DNA of 33,195 bases from Crocosphaera watsonii WH 8501 (GCF_000167195.1 NZ_AADV02000024.1:1-33195), one strand, 5' to 3'; counted from the stretch's first letter, positions 1-9,108 are shown. A program made the numbers and translations. Notes: generated by a model not told the origin, from the letters alone.

Positions 1-532
1 AATAAGTCGAGCCGGTACCATAAGTACTTAGGGTAGGTTTTATAAGACTCTAAAAAAAATCGACAAAAGATTTTCCAATGGCTTCAAAGTTGGGTTCTAT
101 TTTATGATAACGACTCGTTTTTTGGTCGAGAATAGTCTCAGGACAATATTCCAATCTATTAATTGTACTTTTTCCAGCTAACCATCCCTTTTTATCTTCA
201 AGTTCATTAAGCTTTTCTAAAGCGATCTTAAGGGCAGGATCGTGACGTAATTTATCATGGTCATTGACATCTTCATAGCCTAAAATAATTCCATAAAGCC
301 TTTGTGCTAATAACTCATGAACGGAATGGTCTACATAAGATTGATGACGATGATCTTGAAAACAGTTACCAAACTTCTCCGTAATTCCCAGTTTTTTATC
401 CAACTCAGCTATCCAGACAATCCCCGCATCTGAAGTGATTAGTCCCCCATCAAAATTAGCGATTATTTCTTTTCCTTTCTGTTTACTAAAGTTGATTACT
501 TGACGAGGGGTTCGGGGATGACTGGGACTCAT
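1..532 (-). pseudogene. IS1380-family transposase, N-terminal fragment
   Basis: The open frame (50-532) gives 160 residues with the N-terminal features of IS1380-type DDE transposases (DDE_Tnp_1 group): a FDGGLITSDAG segment, then HQSYVDHSVHELLAQRLYG and GYEDVNDHDKLRHDP. Full-length members have roughly 430-450 residues, so the DDE catalytic core is missing. Translation stops just after VDFF at a run of eight A (52-59; T on the coding strand). One frame over, the sequence continues as LESYKTYPKYL up to the window edge, which resembles the next part of this family. I infer a one-base homopolymer error or frameshift, with the rest of the element lying outside the window. Family recognition is firm; the state of the full element cannot be judged. 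Confidence 0.8.
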
Positions 533-711
533 TAAATCAGTTTAAGGTAAATTGCTTTAATAATTAAATTATAGCATATTTTATTCTAACAATCTAGTAC
601 TATTAGAGATTTTATTAATAATTTTTTTGGAAAAATGAGTGATTGATTTATCTTTTCATCTTTGTCTAATTCGGGTTGATTTTAACTTAAAATCTGACAA
701 CAGACTGTTGG

Positions 712-2355
712 TTGGGGAAATCTGCGATCGCTCTGTTCAAACCCACTTCCTGTAAGGCTTCTGTGTTTGGCGATCGCAGATTTTGTGAGAAATTCGGGTA
801 TAGTGATCTGCATTTAATCTCTCAAGAACAAATAGAAAGCATTGTCCAACTACAAGAAGTAACCTCAGATATCGACTTAGGGTTACAAAAAATGACCCAA
901 GCGGTTCAAGACTTCAACCAAACCACGCGATCGCTACAAAAGAATGTCACCACCACCCAGATGCAACCCTTTGCAGACTTGGTTAAACCCTTTCCTCGCT
1001 TGGTACGGGATCTTAATTTACGGTGGCGTAAACAAGTTAATCTGAAAATTGAAGGGGAAAGCACCCTGATCGATCGCACCATGATCGAAACCCTCAACGC
1101 TCCTTTAATGCACCTGATCCGTAATGGGTTTGCTCATGGTATCGAAGACTCTACTACTCGCATCAAAGCAGGGAAACCCCCAGAAGCAACCATCACCCTC
1201 CAAGCAGTTAACCGAGGTACAGAAACCCTGATCACCGTCAAAGACGATGGTAACGGTATTGACACCCATAAAATTTGTCAACGGTTACGAAAAATGGGGA
1301 TCAGCGACGCAGAAATCGCTCAAATGTCCACTCCAGAAATTATTGACTATATTTTTCAACCTGGGTTTAGTACCAGCGAGGAAGTCACGGAACTTGCTGG
1401 CCGTGGGGTGGGGATGGACGTGGTTAAAACCAGTCTGGAAGAGATCCGTGGGGATATTCGAGTTAACAGCGAACCCCGAAAAGGAACCACTTTCATCATC
1501 AGAGTTCCCTTTACCCTCTCCATTTTACGGGTGATGTTAATCGAAAGTTCTGGCCTCATTTTTGCTGTCCCTGCTAACAGTGTAAAAGAAGTCTTCCCTT
1601 TAGAAGTTGAAGGAGTGAACGACTTAACAGAAATTACCTGGCAAGAAGAAACCGTCCCCTTATTACATCCCGAAAAAAGTCTCCGGTTCAACCGACCCCA
1701 TAAACCCTTTGAAATGTCTGGTTATCCCGTGATCAATAAACCCATTGCTTTAATTGTTGGTAGTGATAATAGTTTGGGTGCCATTCATATTGATCGGGTT
1801 TGGAGTGAACCAGAAGTCACGGTTAGACCTATTGAAAGTCCTTTACCCCTACCCATGGGTATCATCAGTTCGATGATGTTAGGGGATGGTAGAGTTGTTC
1901 CTTTGGTCGATCCGGTGCAACTTCTAGAAGACTTCTTAAACAAGGGATCTCAACCTATTTCCCCAACTTCTCAACCTTCAACCGAAAATACGGCTAAAAC
2001 AATTCTAGTAGTAGATGACTCTATTAATGTACGTCGTTATGTCACCTTAACCCTAGAAAAAGCTGGTTATCAAGTGGAACAGGCAAAAGATGGACAAGAT
2101 GCAGTGGATAAGCTAGTTTCAGGACTTGTGGTAGATGGGGTTATTTGTGATATCGAAATGCCACGACTAGATGGTTATGGGGTACTCGAAGAACTGAAAA
2201 CTAAATCAGAGTTTCGCTCTTTACCCATTGCTATGTTGACTTCTCGTAGTAACGAGAAACATCGTAAGTTAGCCCTCAACTTAGGTGCAGCGGCCTATTT
2301 CTCTAAACCTTACAACGAACAAGAATTACTGCAAACCCTGCACAGTCTTTTGTAA
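712..2355 (+). pseudogene. CheA-like hybrid histidine kinase, N-terminally truncated
   Basis: The order of domains is CheA dimerisation segment (about residues 30-110), HATPase with N-box HLIRNGFAHGIED and G-boxes DDGNGID and GRGVGMDVV, a CheW-like domain (about 265-400), and a receiver (about 430-547) with the acceptor aspartate in CDIEMPRLDG and the conserved lysine in FSKPYNE. CheA kinases autophosphorylate a histidine in an N-terminal Hpt domain and act with chemoreceptors in taxis or pilus control. Here no Hpt domain is present: family-like sequence begins only near YSDLHLISQEQ. The only start for the frame is a TTG at 712, and the first 25 or so codons run through the HIP1 inverted repeat. 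I conclude this is the C-terminal remnant of a larger gene. It could still be expressed as a kinase-receiver module without its own Hpt. Confidence 0.7.
718..783. repeat. 14-bp perfect inverted repeat containing HIP1 sites
   Basis: AAATCTGCGATCGC at 718-731 is the exact reverse complement of GCGATCGCAGATTT at 770-783, separated by 38 bases. Each arm carries a full HIP1 octamer (GCGATCGC), the over-represented cyanobacterial palindrome. The element lies at the point where the CheA-like reading frame stops looking like its family, so it may mark a breakpoint or a small inserted hairpin. The preceding stretch 533-717 is AT-rich and I see no gene in it. Confidence 0.6.
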
Positions 2356-2364
2356 GGGGAATAT

Positions 2365-2438
2365 GATCCCCCCTAACCCCCCTTAAAAAGGGGGGAATGA
2401 TCATAAGTCACCCTTGGTAAGGGGGATGGAGGGGGATC
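2365..2438. repeat. Dispersed inverted-repeat element, terminator-like
   Basis: Outer arms GATCCCCC (2365-2372) and GGGGGATC (2431-2438) enclose a tight hairpin CCCCCCTT-AAA-AAGGGGGG (2377-2395). This C/G-rich nested palindrome is typical of dispersed intergenic repeats in cyanobacteria. It sits 10 bases after the CheA-like stop and could end its transcript, although no T-tract follows. Confidence 0.6.
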
Positions 2439-2505
2439 TCAAAACTTCAGCTTGACTTAACCAAAACCAGATTAAAACAATTTTCTACATTCTACATTTT
2501 CTATC

Positions 2506-4257
2506 ATGAACAACTCTTTTCAACCAATTCAAATCTTACAAGATGCCGCCGCTAAATGTAAAAGCGGTCATCTACAAATTACAGCTAACTAAGTAACTTG
2601 GGACTTATACTTTACAGGAGGAATGCTAGAAAATGCAACCCATTCTTTACAGTCCCTCGCTACAATGCAACATTATCTACTCAGAAATAATCAAGAGTCT
2701 ATAGCTAAAATAGTCCCCAATGTAGCCAAAAATTTTCCCCCAAGACAGCCTTTACTTCCTAGTATTTTAAAGCAGTTAGGACAGAAAAATCATTTAACTG
2801 CTGATGAGGTATTGAGTTTAAAAACAGACCTCATCGAAGATGCTTTAGAATCGTATCTATGGTTAAGAGAAGGAGAATATCATTGGCGTGATGATCAACC
2901 TCTATCTTCTCATCATACAACCATAAAAGGGGATGATTGTTTCATCATATCTAATTTATTGGACAATCTGATCATCAGAATGAAAGCATGGCAAAAATTG
3001 TCTGCTGTTATCTCTTCTCCCTATCAGCGTCTTTTCTGTGCTAACCCTGCTTTAATACAGCAAAAAGTTCCTTCTGGAAATCTTAATCCCACCGCCTTAG
3101 AAAAATTAGTTAAGTTGATGCAAGGCAAAACCCTGCGTCAAATTAGTCTTTTTTTAAAGCAAGATGAATTAAAGGTTGCTCAATTATTATTTCCCTATCT
3201 TCAGAGCAATATTCTACAATTAAAATCTCCTCAACCGACTCTAGAAAAACTCCCTTGTATTCCTCCTTTAAAACCAACCAATACACTAAATAAAAACCCA
3301 AATAACCCACAACCACGTAATAATTATCAGCCTACCCAAAGCCAACAAAAGAAAACCTATAAAATTGTTTGCATCGATGATAGTCCCACTATTTTAGACA
3401 TGATTAAAGCCTATTTAGAAGAGGCAGAATACGAAGTTATTACCATAGATAATCCCACGCAGTCCCTTACCTGTTTGTTTAAACATAAGCCAGATTTAGT
3501 GTTAATTGATTTTTCCATGCCTGGTATTAATGGCAATAAACTTTGTCGTATTATCAAAACCAGTCCTTTGTTTAAGAATACTCCTCTAATTATGATCAGT
3601 GGTAATAGTAAAATGTTGACCCCTGAAAATATGAAAGAAGCAGGAGCAATAGACTATTTAGCTAAACCTTTTTGTAAGGAACAATTGCACAATATTGTTA
3701 ATAAATATTTGTCTAATAATAGCAAAGTTAATCAACGTTTAACCAAAGGAAAAAATGATACTCAATCTTCTTTTAAACCCGTAGAAAAACCTAATATTAA
3801 ACAATCTGAAGATTTAGATAGAAAACCAATAACAATTACGAGAAATGAGCAAGATATCGATCCCATTACTGGCCTAGCTAACCGTCAATGTCTTGAGCAG
3901 TATTTATCTGGAATTACTAAAAATACTGAAAACACAAAATCTTCTTTTAGTTTAATATTTATCAAGATCAATAATTTAATCGATATTCAAGACACTTTAG
4001 GAGAAACAGAAAGGGATAACACTCTACGGAATGTGACAAAACAGATGCACTCTTTAGTAAGAGCAAATGATGTTGTCGGGCGTTGGAGTGATAATGAGTT
4101 TGTGATTGTTTTTAATAATATTGAGCATCCCAAAATTCTTGCACATATTAGCCAACGAATTCTTAATACTATTAAACAATCTCCCCTTCTAGTAGAGAAT
4201 CAATTGAATTTAAAATTGAGTCATACTGTCAAAATTAATTCCTTAGTTGGGGCTTAA
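2506..4257 (+). pseudogene. PatA-like response regulator (PATAN-REC-degenerate GGDEF) with in-frame stop
   Basis: From ATG 2506 the frame reads MNNSFQPIQILQDAAAKCK, a typical PatA/PixG-type N terminus, then meets TAA at codon 29 (2590-2592) and continues in the same frame as VTWDLYF to a normal end at 4257. The uninterrupted part after the stop begins with ATG at 2623. Domains are an N-terminal PATAN region (to about codon 240), a receiver (about 285-405, acceptor aspartate in LIDFSMPG, lysine in LAKPF) and a GGDEF-like domain whose signature is degenerate (RWSDNEF), so cyclase activity is unlikely. Such proteins control phototaxis or pili alongside CheA homologues, which fits the neighbour. 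ATG 2623 lies one base after GGAGG, too close for good initiation. A damaged gene is the best reading; read-through or restart is possible. Confidence 0.7.
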
Positions 4258-4265
4258 TTAATTAA

Positions 4266-4321
4266 CAATTAAAAAAATAAAAAATTCCTAACCATAACAT
4301 TACCTATTATGATTAGGAATT
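4266..4321 (-). terminator. Rho-independent terminator of the leftward nif unit
   Basis: Stem arms at 4283-4297 and 4307-4321 pair over 15 positions with one mismatch around a 9-base loop. On the minus strand the hairpin is followed by a T-rich run (complement of 4271-4284, mainly A). This has the form of an intrinsic terminator for transcripts coming from nifP-nifV-nifZ-nifT and the two genes downstream of them. It lies between convergent genes and may also block the plus-strand transcript. Confidence 0.7.
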
Positions 4322-4376
4322 CAAAGAGATTACTTGTACATCGAAATGACAATTATTCATTGTCCATTGTCCATTA

Positions 4377-4805
4377 TCAATTATCTGATGTACAAGATTT
4401 TTCCTCATGACTACGGGGACAAGTTTCTAAGTCTTCAGTCACGGGTTTATCTGGGTTTAAACCGATCCAAGCATCAATTTTTTCAGGATCAAAACCTACC
4501 CGAAAAACCCCATCGACATGAATTAAAGGGCGACGAATTAATAAGGGATCAGCTATCATTAATTCTAAGGCTTGTTCCTCGTTTAAATTATCAGGAATAA
4601 CCTCACCAGACTTAATTCTCGGCGCACTAGGATTAAACCATAAATTAATAGGCAAATCACCAAAAAAGAGACGCAGATTTTCAGGTTTCCAAGGTTCAGT
4701 TAAGAGACTTTTTTCTTCTAAATTGTGACCAGCTGCTAATAATAAATTTTTCTGTTTTGTGTTATTACGGCAACCAGGTTTCTCGTAAAAGGTAACGTTA
4801 GCCAT
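4377..4805 (-). CDS. ArsC/Spx-like nitrogenase-associated protein
   Basis: The 142-residue product matches the ArsC/Spx-like nitrogenase-associated family: MANVTFYEKPGCRNN at the N terminus with the redox-type cysteine at position 12, LLLAAGH, then the ArsC-fold signature LLIRRPLIHVDGVFRVGFD. Members have a thioredoxin-like fold and occur beside nif genes; the biochemical role is not established. The TAA stop of the upstream ferredoxin-like gene overlaps this ATG, so the two are translationally coupled. The C-terminal tail (about residues 115-142) is charged and has two extra cysteines. It is the last gene of the minus-strand unit, ahead of the terminator hairpin at 4283-4321. Family assignment is good; function is unknown. 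Confidence 0.8.
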   Translation of the reverse strand: MANVTFYEKPGCRNNTKQKNLLLAAGHNLEEKSLLTEPWKPENLRLFFGDLPINLWFNPSAPRIKSGEVIPDNLNEEQALELMIADPLLIRRPLIHVDGVFRVGFDPEKIDAWIGLNPDKPVTEDLETCPRSHEEKSCTSDN

Positions 4806-5398
4806 TATTTTTTCCCAGAGGTAATATAGTGTTCTTCTAGTAATCCTGCAATGTTTTTAGGATTGGGTTTACTATGTTTAGATCTCCCCGGCATTAAGAT
4901 CATATTAGGGGCTTTTCCACAGCGTTTTTGACAGCCAGTTTTCTGGATGGTTACGTGCTTTTCTAACCCTAAATTAGAGATAGTTTTTTCGAGGACACCA
5001 TATAGTTTTTTACCTCCTCTTTTGGCACAATCAGACTTATTACAGATCAGGATTTTACCTTTTTTTGCACAAGCTTTACCTTTACCCATAGCATTAGTCT
5101 CCTCTTGTGGATTACATTTTACGTCACAACTGAGCCTGTCAATTTCATAAGCTTTCAATTTTAACTTAGTAAATTTTTCCTTCTTAAACTCCTGTTCTCC
5201 TGTTATTGAAATCCAATCTCCAGGTAATAAGTTTAAAAAGTGGGTATCCTGTAAACTTTTATCAATTTTAATCCTTAATTCTCTTTCTCCAACTGCTAGA
5301 ATTAAAGATTTTGCTTGACCATTAGACTTATAAATAAAGCCCACAAACTTGCCTTGTAATTGAAAGGGAATTATTTCACTAGAATGAATTGAACTCAT
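4805..5398 (-). CDS. [2Fe-2S] thioredoxin-like ferredoxin domain protein
   Basis: The C-terminal half (about residues 108-190) is a thioredoxin-like [2Fe-2S] ferredoxin: ILICNKSDCAKRGG provides the first two cysteines with nine-residue-type spacing and TGCQKRCGKAPNMIL the second pair. The N-terminal 100 residues form a separate domain of mixed beta character ending near DVKCNPQEE, not recognised with certainty. Proteins of this kind are found in cyanobacterial nif clusters as possible electron carriers. The gene ends on the start codon of the ArsC-like gene. ATG 5398 is preceded by CTTAAGGAAAGCTGTC on the coding strand, giving an AAGGAAAG-type ribosome site. A 363-bp gap rich in short tandem repeats separates it from nifT upstream. 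Confidence 0.75.
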   Translation of the reverse strand: MSSIHSSEIIPFQLQGKFVGFIYKSNGQAKSLILAVGERELRIKIDKSLQDTHFLNLLPGDWISITGEQEFKKEKFTKLKLKAYEIDRLSCDVKCNPQEETNAMGKGKACAKKGKILICNKSDCAKRGGKKLYGVLEKTISNLGLEKHVTIQKTGCQKRCGKAPNMILMPGRSKHSKPNPKNIAGLLEEHYITSGKK

Positions 5399-5424
5399 GA
5401 CAGCTTTCCTTAAAGGATGGAGGA

Positions 5425-5745
5425 AGTATCGGTTACCAGTTATCAGTTATCGGTTGTTGCTCACTGCTCACTGTTGACTGAGAAAATTACCATTTTTTTT
5501 GAAGTGATGAGAGATTTTGTCAATTAAAATGACAATTAAGTTCATCTAAGGTTTTGCTAGATTACTCAACCCAAAGTCAAATTATAAATTCTCTCAATAA
5601 GTAAGAAAAATGGTGTAAAAAACTTGAAGAAAGGGGCTTAATTCAGTTATCAGTTACCAGTTATCAGTTACCAGTTGTTGCTCACTGTTAACCGCTCACT
5701 GTTCACTGTTCACTGTTCAATGTTTAATGTTTAATTAAGCCCGAT
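5425..5745. repeat. Heptad short tandem repeats between nifT and the ferredoxin-like gene
   Basis: Two blocks (about 5430-5480 and 5644-5740) contain tandem 7-mers: CAGTTAT/CAGTTAC repeated five times at 5644-5678, then CTGTTCA-like heptads to about 5738. Both blocks share the run CAGTT..TTGCTCACTG. These are cyanobacterial STRR-type heptads. The intervening 5481-5643 is AT-rich and holds no gene that I can see. Confidence 0.7.
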
Positions 5746-5761
5746 AAAAACTGGAGGAAGA

Positions 5762-5962
5762 CTAAAGACGTTTTGCCTCTAAGGTTTGGGGCAAAGTGGT
5801 TTCATCGGTAAGCTCAGGAAATTTTAATTTCCAACCGTTGGCTAAGGTTAAAACTTTGCCGTTTCCTTCAACGGTTTGTTCAACAACCAATTCTTCTAAA
5901 TCTTTTTTGGGAACATAAACAGATAAATTTCCCTCATCGGTGTTACTTAGCATAACTTTCAT
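5762..5962 (-). CDS. nifT: NifT/FixU family protein
   Basis: The 66-residue product MKVMLSNTDEGNLSVYVPKKDLEE followed by a LANGWKLKFPEL motif is typical of NifT/FixU, a small beta-rich protein of unknown biochemical role found in many nif clusters. I place the start at 5962, not at an upstream in-frame codon (5995), because a GGAG box lies about seven bases before it and the family begins MKVM. It follows nifZ by 61 bases on the minus strand, within the nifP-nifV-nifZ unit. The length is normal for the family. Mutants in other diazotrophs show little phenotype, so its function is open. Confidence 0.88.
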   Translation of the reverse strand: MKVMLSNTDEGNLSVYVPKKDLEELVVEQTVEGNGKVLTLANGWKLKFPELTDETTLPQTLEAKRL

Positions 5963-6023
5963 AGCATAACTCCTGAAATAGTTGACAATTGACAATTGAT
6001 GGTTGATAGTTTTTAACTATTAA

Positions 6024-6365
6024 CTAAACCTGAGACTCTTGTAGAGAAGGTTCGACGGTTTCCACGATTTCTTCATCATCGGTATCATCAATAAAAGGTT
6101 CATCCGCAGGAACCAATTCTTTACGACGACAGCCAACAACATAACCATTTTCGAGGAAATGAACGGCATAAATGTAATAACTTTGCAAATAGGTGCCAAT
6201 GCCAACAACATAACCCACATCGCCTTTTTTGGCTAAGGTTTCGCCTATTTCTTTCCCAGGAAATGTCCCATCATTGCGAATCATTTTCCGCAGACGAACC
6301 TTTTGTTCCATTTCAAAAACCGGTGGATCATTGAGTTCAATTTCACCTGCACTATACAATCCCAT
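6024..6365 (-). CDS. nifZ: NifZ, nitrogenase P-cluster maturation protein
   Basis: The 113-residue product begins MGLYSAGEIELNDPPVFE and contains the NifZ core: VRLRKMIRNDGTFPG, GDVGYVVGIGTYLQ and YYIYAVHFLENGYVVGCRRKEL. NifZ helps form the second P-cluster of the MoFe protein in Azotobacter. The start at 6365 is chosen over 6407 because GGAG lies about eight bases upstream and the family starts here; it overlaps the end of nifV by 14 bases, indicating coupled translation. The C-terminal 25 residues are acidic (FIDDTDDEEIVE). Length is in the usual range for the cyanobacterial family. Confidence 0.9.
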   Translation of the reverse strand: MGLYSAGEIELNDPPVFEMEQKVRLRKMIRNDGTFPGKEIGETLAKKGDVGYVVGIGTYLQSYYIYAVHFLENGYVVGCRRKELVPADEPFIDDTDDEEIVETVEPSLQESQV

Positions 6366-7485
6366 GAGACATACTCCTATTAGATACAACATAAAGTAAC
6401 TCTTCAACGGTTAGACTGCGTTTCATTTGCACCGATAAATGGCGCACGGAGTCTAACACCACTTGGGACTCTTCATGGTTTAAACGAATACCATGTTGAC
6501 TCAATACATTGGTCAATAAATGTCGTCCCGAATGTTTGCCCACCACTAAACGGCGTTTCCAACCCACCTCATCGGGGGAAAAGGGTTCGTAGGTTTGGGG
6601 GTTTTCTAAGACACCGTGGGCGTGAATACCCGACTCGTGGGCAAAAACATTGTCCCCGACGATCGCCTTCCAAGGGGGAAGGGCAATACCAGAGGCAGCT
6701 ATCACCTGTTGAGATAATTCCCGTAGGCGAGAGGTTTCTATGGCTAAATCAACCTGATAGAGTCGTTTGAGAGCCATAATCATCTCTTCTAAGGCCGCAT
6801 TACCAGCTCTTTCTCCCAAGCCGTTAACGGTGGTATTAACCGCCGTTGCCCCTGCTTGCAACCCGGCTAAGGCGTTAGCAGTAGCTAAACCAAAGTCATT
6901 GTGGGTGTGCATTTCAATGGGAATCTTCAGGCACTCAACCAATTTTCCCACTTTTTGCGCCGTGGTTAAAGGCTCAAGAATGCCCACCGTATCGCAAAAA
7001 CGGAAACGTGAAGCACCTAAAGACTGAGCAAACTGAGCTACTTCGAGTAAAAAGGATTCATCCGCCCTCGAAGCGTCTTCAGCCCCCACAGAAACAAATA
7101 AATCCTGATCTAAAGCAAAATTCAGACTATCTTTTAAGCGTTGCCAAACAAGATTAGTTTTTCCTTTAAATTTTGCCTTAATTTGAATTTCAGAAACAGG
7201 GACAGAGATATGAACCCTTTTTAAGCCACAGGCAATGGAGGCTTCTATATCGGAACGGACGGCACGGTTCCAGCCTAAAAGCTTGGCCTTTAAACCTTTT
7301 TGGACAATGGTGGTGATGGCTTGGGCTTCTGAGCCTCCCATAGCAGGGATACCCACTTCCAATTCAGGAATACCCATACTATCCATCATCGAAGCGATCG
7401 CTATTTTTTCGGCGGCACTGAAAACAATACCAGCAGCTTGCTCCCCGTCCCGTAGGGTTGTATCATTGATATGAATATTTGTCAA
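6352..7485 (-). CDS. nifV: NifV, homocitrate synthase
   Basis: The 377-residue product is a homocitrate synthase, condensing acetyl-CoA with 2-oxoglutarate to give R-homocitrate, the organic ligand of FeMo-co. It shows the DRE-TIM barrel signatures: INDTTLRDGEQAAG near the N terminus, the metal-binding HTHNDFGLATANAL, the glycine-rich NTTVNGLGERAGN, and GDNVFAHESGIHAHG. The start is a TTG at 7485, supported by a strong GAGGAGG ribosome site eight bases upstream. There is a DUF2949 gene just ahead and nifZ overlaps its 3' end. I see no sign of damage. Distinction from isopropylmalate synthase rests on the shorter length, lack of the LeuA regulatory domain and nif context. Confidence 0.93.
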   Translation of the reverse strand: MTNIHINDTTLRDGEQAAGIVFSAAEKIAIASMMDSMGIPELEVGIPAMGGSEAQAITTIVQKGLKAKLLGWNRAVRSDIEASIACGLKRVHISVPVSEIQIKAKFKGKTNLVWQRLKDSLNFALDQDLFVSVGAEDASRADESFLLEVAQFAQSLGASRFRFCDTVGILEPLTTAQKVGKLVECLKIPIEMHTHNDFGLATANALAGLQAGATAVNTTVNGLGERAGNAALEEMIMALKRLYQVDLAIETSRLRELSQQVIAASGIALPPWKAIVGDNVFAHESGIHAHGVLENPQTYEPFSPDEVGWKRRLVVGKHSGRHLLTNVLSQHGIRLNHEESQVVLDSVRHLSVQMKRSLTVEELLYVVSNRSMSHGIV

Positions 7486-7514
7486 GGCTTAATCCTCCTC
7501 AGATTGACCAATAA

Positions 7515-7727
7515 TTAGGGAGCTTGGAACTGAATTTGAGCATCTAGCCAATCCCAAATTCTTTGTAGTTCTCCCAAAGAGATTAAGCCATATTGCCAAA
7601 GCAACATAGGAATAGGATCTCCTGGTTGTCTTCGGTTCTTGATGACCACTGCTAGGTCATCCCGTGATAAGGCCATCTCTTGTTGCAAGAATTGACTAAA
7701 TTCCGTAGAAATTGAATTGTTTTCCAT
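7515..7727 (-). CDS. DUF2949 family small protein
   Basis: The 70-residue product carries the motif PGDPIPMLLWQYGLISLGELQRIWDWLD, typical of the cyanobacteria-specific DUF2949 family. No catalytic residues or membrane segments are visible; it looks like a small helical protein. It lies 29 bases upstream of nifV in the same direction and downstream of nifP and the 95-aa orf, so it is probably cotranscribed with them. Members occur both inside and outside nif clusters, so the link to nitrogen fixation is only by position. Its function is unknown. Confidence 0.8.
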   Translation of the reverse strand: MENNSISTEFSQFLQQEMALSRDDLAVVIKNRRQPGDPIPMLLWQYGLISLGELQRIWDWLDAQIQFQAP

Positions 7728-7839
7728 GACAGCACTGAGAAGTTCAGTTATCTAGATAGTGATCAAGTAACTGAGAAAACCGGAAAGCGGTTTCAGAGGA
7801 AAAAACCTAACTTTAATAATAATAATTAGCGTTCTGGAT

Positions 7840-7853
7840 GGGGTAAAAACCCC
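7840..7853. repeat. Short perfect hairpin GGGGT-AAAA-ACCCC
   Basis: A 5-bp stem with a 4-base loop lies in the 193-base gap between the 95-aa orf and the DUF2949 gene. A second small stem (AAACCG 7777-7782 with CGGTTT 7788-7793) lies nearby. On the minus strand these could attenuate or process the nifP-nifV transcript. No T-tract supports full termination. Confidence 0.35.
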
Positions 7854-7920
7854 AAGCAAGGCCATTGATTAGTGAATTTTCTCAGTGTTTTGTCGGTGAG
7901 CTAGGCAGAGATTCACGATT

Positions 7921-8208
7921 TTACAGTTGTCTATTTTGATAAGACTTAACGGACTCATAATCAACCGTTTGCCAACATCGCTCTAGCCAGGTGATTAACT
8001 CTTGACGGGGAGCGATAGTTCTAAAGACTACGCTGCGCAGTAAAATAGCATGGATTCCATTTTCTATTTCTACCCACAACGAGCCATCTTCAGGACACCA
8101 GCAGGGAATTTTTAATTCTTGAAGACGTTGACAAACAGTCCAGCGATCGCAGCGAGAAACTTTCTCAACTTGACTGATTAGAGCATCGGAATGATAAGGT
8201 TGCATCAT
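7921..8208 (-). CDS. Conserved small protein downstream of nifP, unknown function
   Basis: I choose the start MMQPYHSDALISQVEKV at 8208 (95 residues), because the longer frame from 8262 would overlap nifP and begins with low-complexity sequence. The product has a helical N-terminal part resembling a winged-helix fold (SQVEKVSRCDRWTVCQRLQEL) followed by PCWCPEDGSLWVEIENG, and a C-terminal ITWLERCW. The predicted wing-like arrangement is only an impression and no DNA-binding claim is made. It lies 16 bases after the nifP stop, so cotranscription is likely. Similar small orfs are known next to nifP in cyanobacterial nif clusters. Function is unknown; the CWC and other cysteines are worth noting. 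Confidence 0.7.
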   Translation of the reverse strand: MMQPYHSDALISQVEKVSRCDRWTVCQRLQELKIPCWCPEDGSLWVEIENGIHAILLRSVVFRTIAPRQELITWLERCWQTVDYESVKSYQNRQL

Positions 8209-8224
8209 AATTGTAAGGTAAAGG

Positions 8225-8935
8225 TCAAGATAGTTTTTGTATCTTTTGTTCCAATTTTTCAATTCTGTCCAATAAAGTCCGAATCACTTGACCTTCAACA
8301 TCTGGTAATTTACCGTGTTCTAAAGGACAAAATGGACCACTACGGGAGATAATACGACCAGGAACTCCTACTACAGTACAATCGTGAGGAACATCGTCTA
8401 AAACGACAGATCCTGCTCCAATACGAACCTGACTACCAATGCAAATATTGCCTAAAACTTTAGATCCGGCTCCCACAATTACCGAATGGCCTAAAGTGGG
8501 ATGACGTTTACCGCTTTCTTTTCCGGTACCACCAAGGGTAACATTCTGGTAAATTAGGCAATCATCGCCAATAATAGCCGTTTCTCCAATCACCACCCCC
8601 ATACCATGATCGATAAACACCCCTTTACCAATGGTAGCTCCAGGATGAATTTCAATTCCCGTGAGGAAACGGGCAATATGAGAGAGCAAACGGGGGAAAA
8701 AAGGCAAATGGCGTTGCCATAGGTAATGAGATAGACGATGGATGGCTAAAGCGTGTAAACCCGGATAGCAACACACCACTTCTAACCAATGATGAGCGGC
8801 GGGATCTCTTTTAAAAATAATTTGAAAATCTTGCCGTAAAACGCTCAATAGGTTAGCCTCAGAAGTACGCGCCTCTGCTATCGAGCTTTTTGAGGGACTT
8901 CCATGACGCTCTCTGACTGGGAGTGATCCAAACAT
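8225..8935 (-). CDS. nifP: NifP, serine O-acetyltransferase (CysE type)
   Basis: The product (236 residues) is a serine acetyltransferase that makes O-acetylserine from serine and acetyl-CoA for cysteine synthesis, feeding sulfur to Fe-S cluster assembly. It has the N-terminal helical domain (RQDFQIIFKRDPAAHHWLEV) and a left-handed beta-helix of hexapeptide repeats with the catalytic FIDHGMGVVIGE and GGTGKESGKRHP motifs. The C-terminal tail ends in a coiled-coil-like LLDRIEKLEQKIQKL. The first 27 residues from ATG 8935 extend beyond typical members; a TTG within the Leu-Leu-Ser-Val segment preceded by GAGG is an alternative start. It is the first gene of the minus-strand nif unit and divergent from nifB across a 1-kb control region. 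Confidence 0.9.
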   Translation of the reverse strand: MFGSLPVRERHGSPSKSSIAEARTSEANLLSVLRQDFQIIFKRDPAAHHWLEVVCCYPGLHALAIHRLSHYLWQRHLPFFPRLLSHIARFLTGIEIHPGATIGKGVFIDHGMGVVIGETAIIGDDCLIYQNVTLGGTGKESGKRHPTLGHSVIVGAGSKVLGNICIGSQVRIGAGSVVLDDVPHDCTVVGVPGRIISRSGPFCPLEHGKLPDVEGQVIRTLLDRIEKLEQKIQKLS

Positions 8936-9108
8936 TAAATTCCGTGCTTACGCATAGACTTAGTTGTTATGCTTATACCAAGCCCTCTATTTGCCCCATG
9001 GGCAAAGATGGTGAGTTAAATTCATTGGATTTATTAGTGGGTAAGTCCCTTTGAGAAAAGCTAGATATATTCAACGTTTCAAGGATTTAAAAAGTTTTTA
9101 TGGGGTCG

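Noticed and set aside
4334-4600. 88-aa ORF on the plus strand
   Set aside because: It lies opposite the well-supported ArsC-like gene and has no recognisable features.
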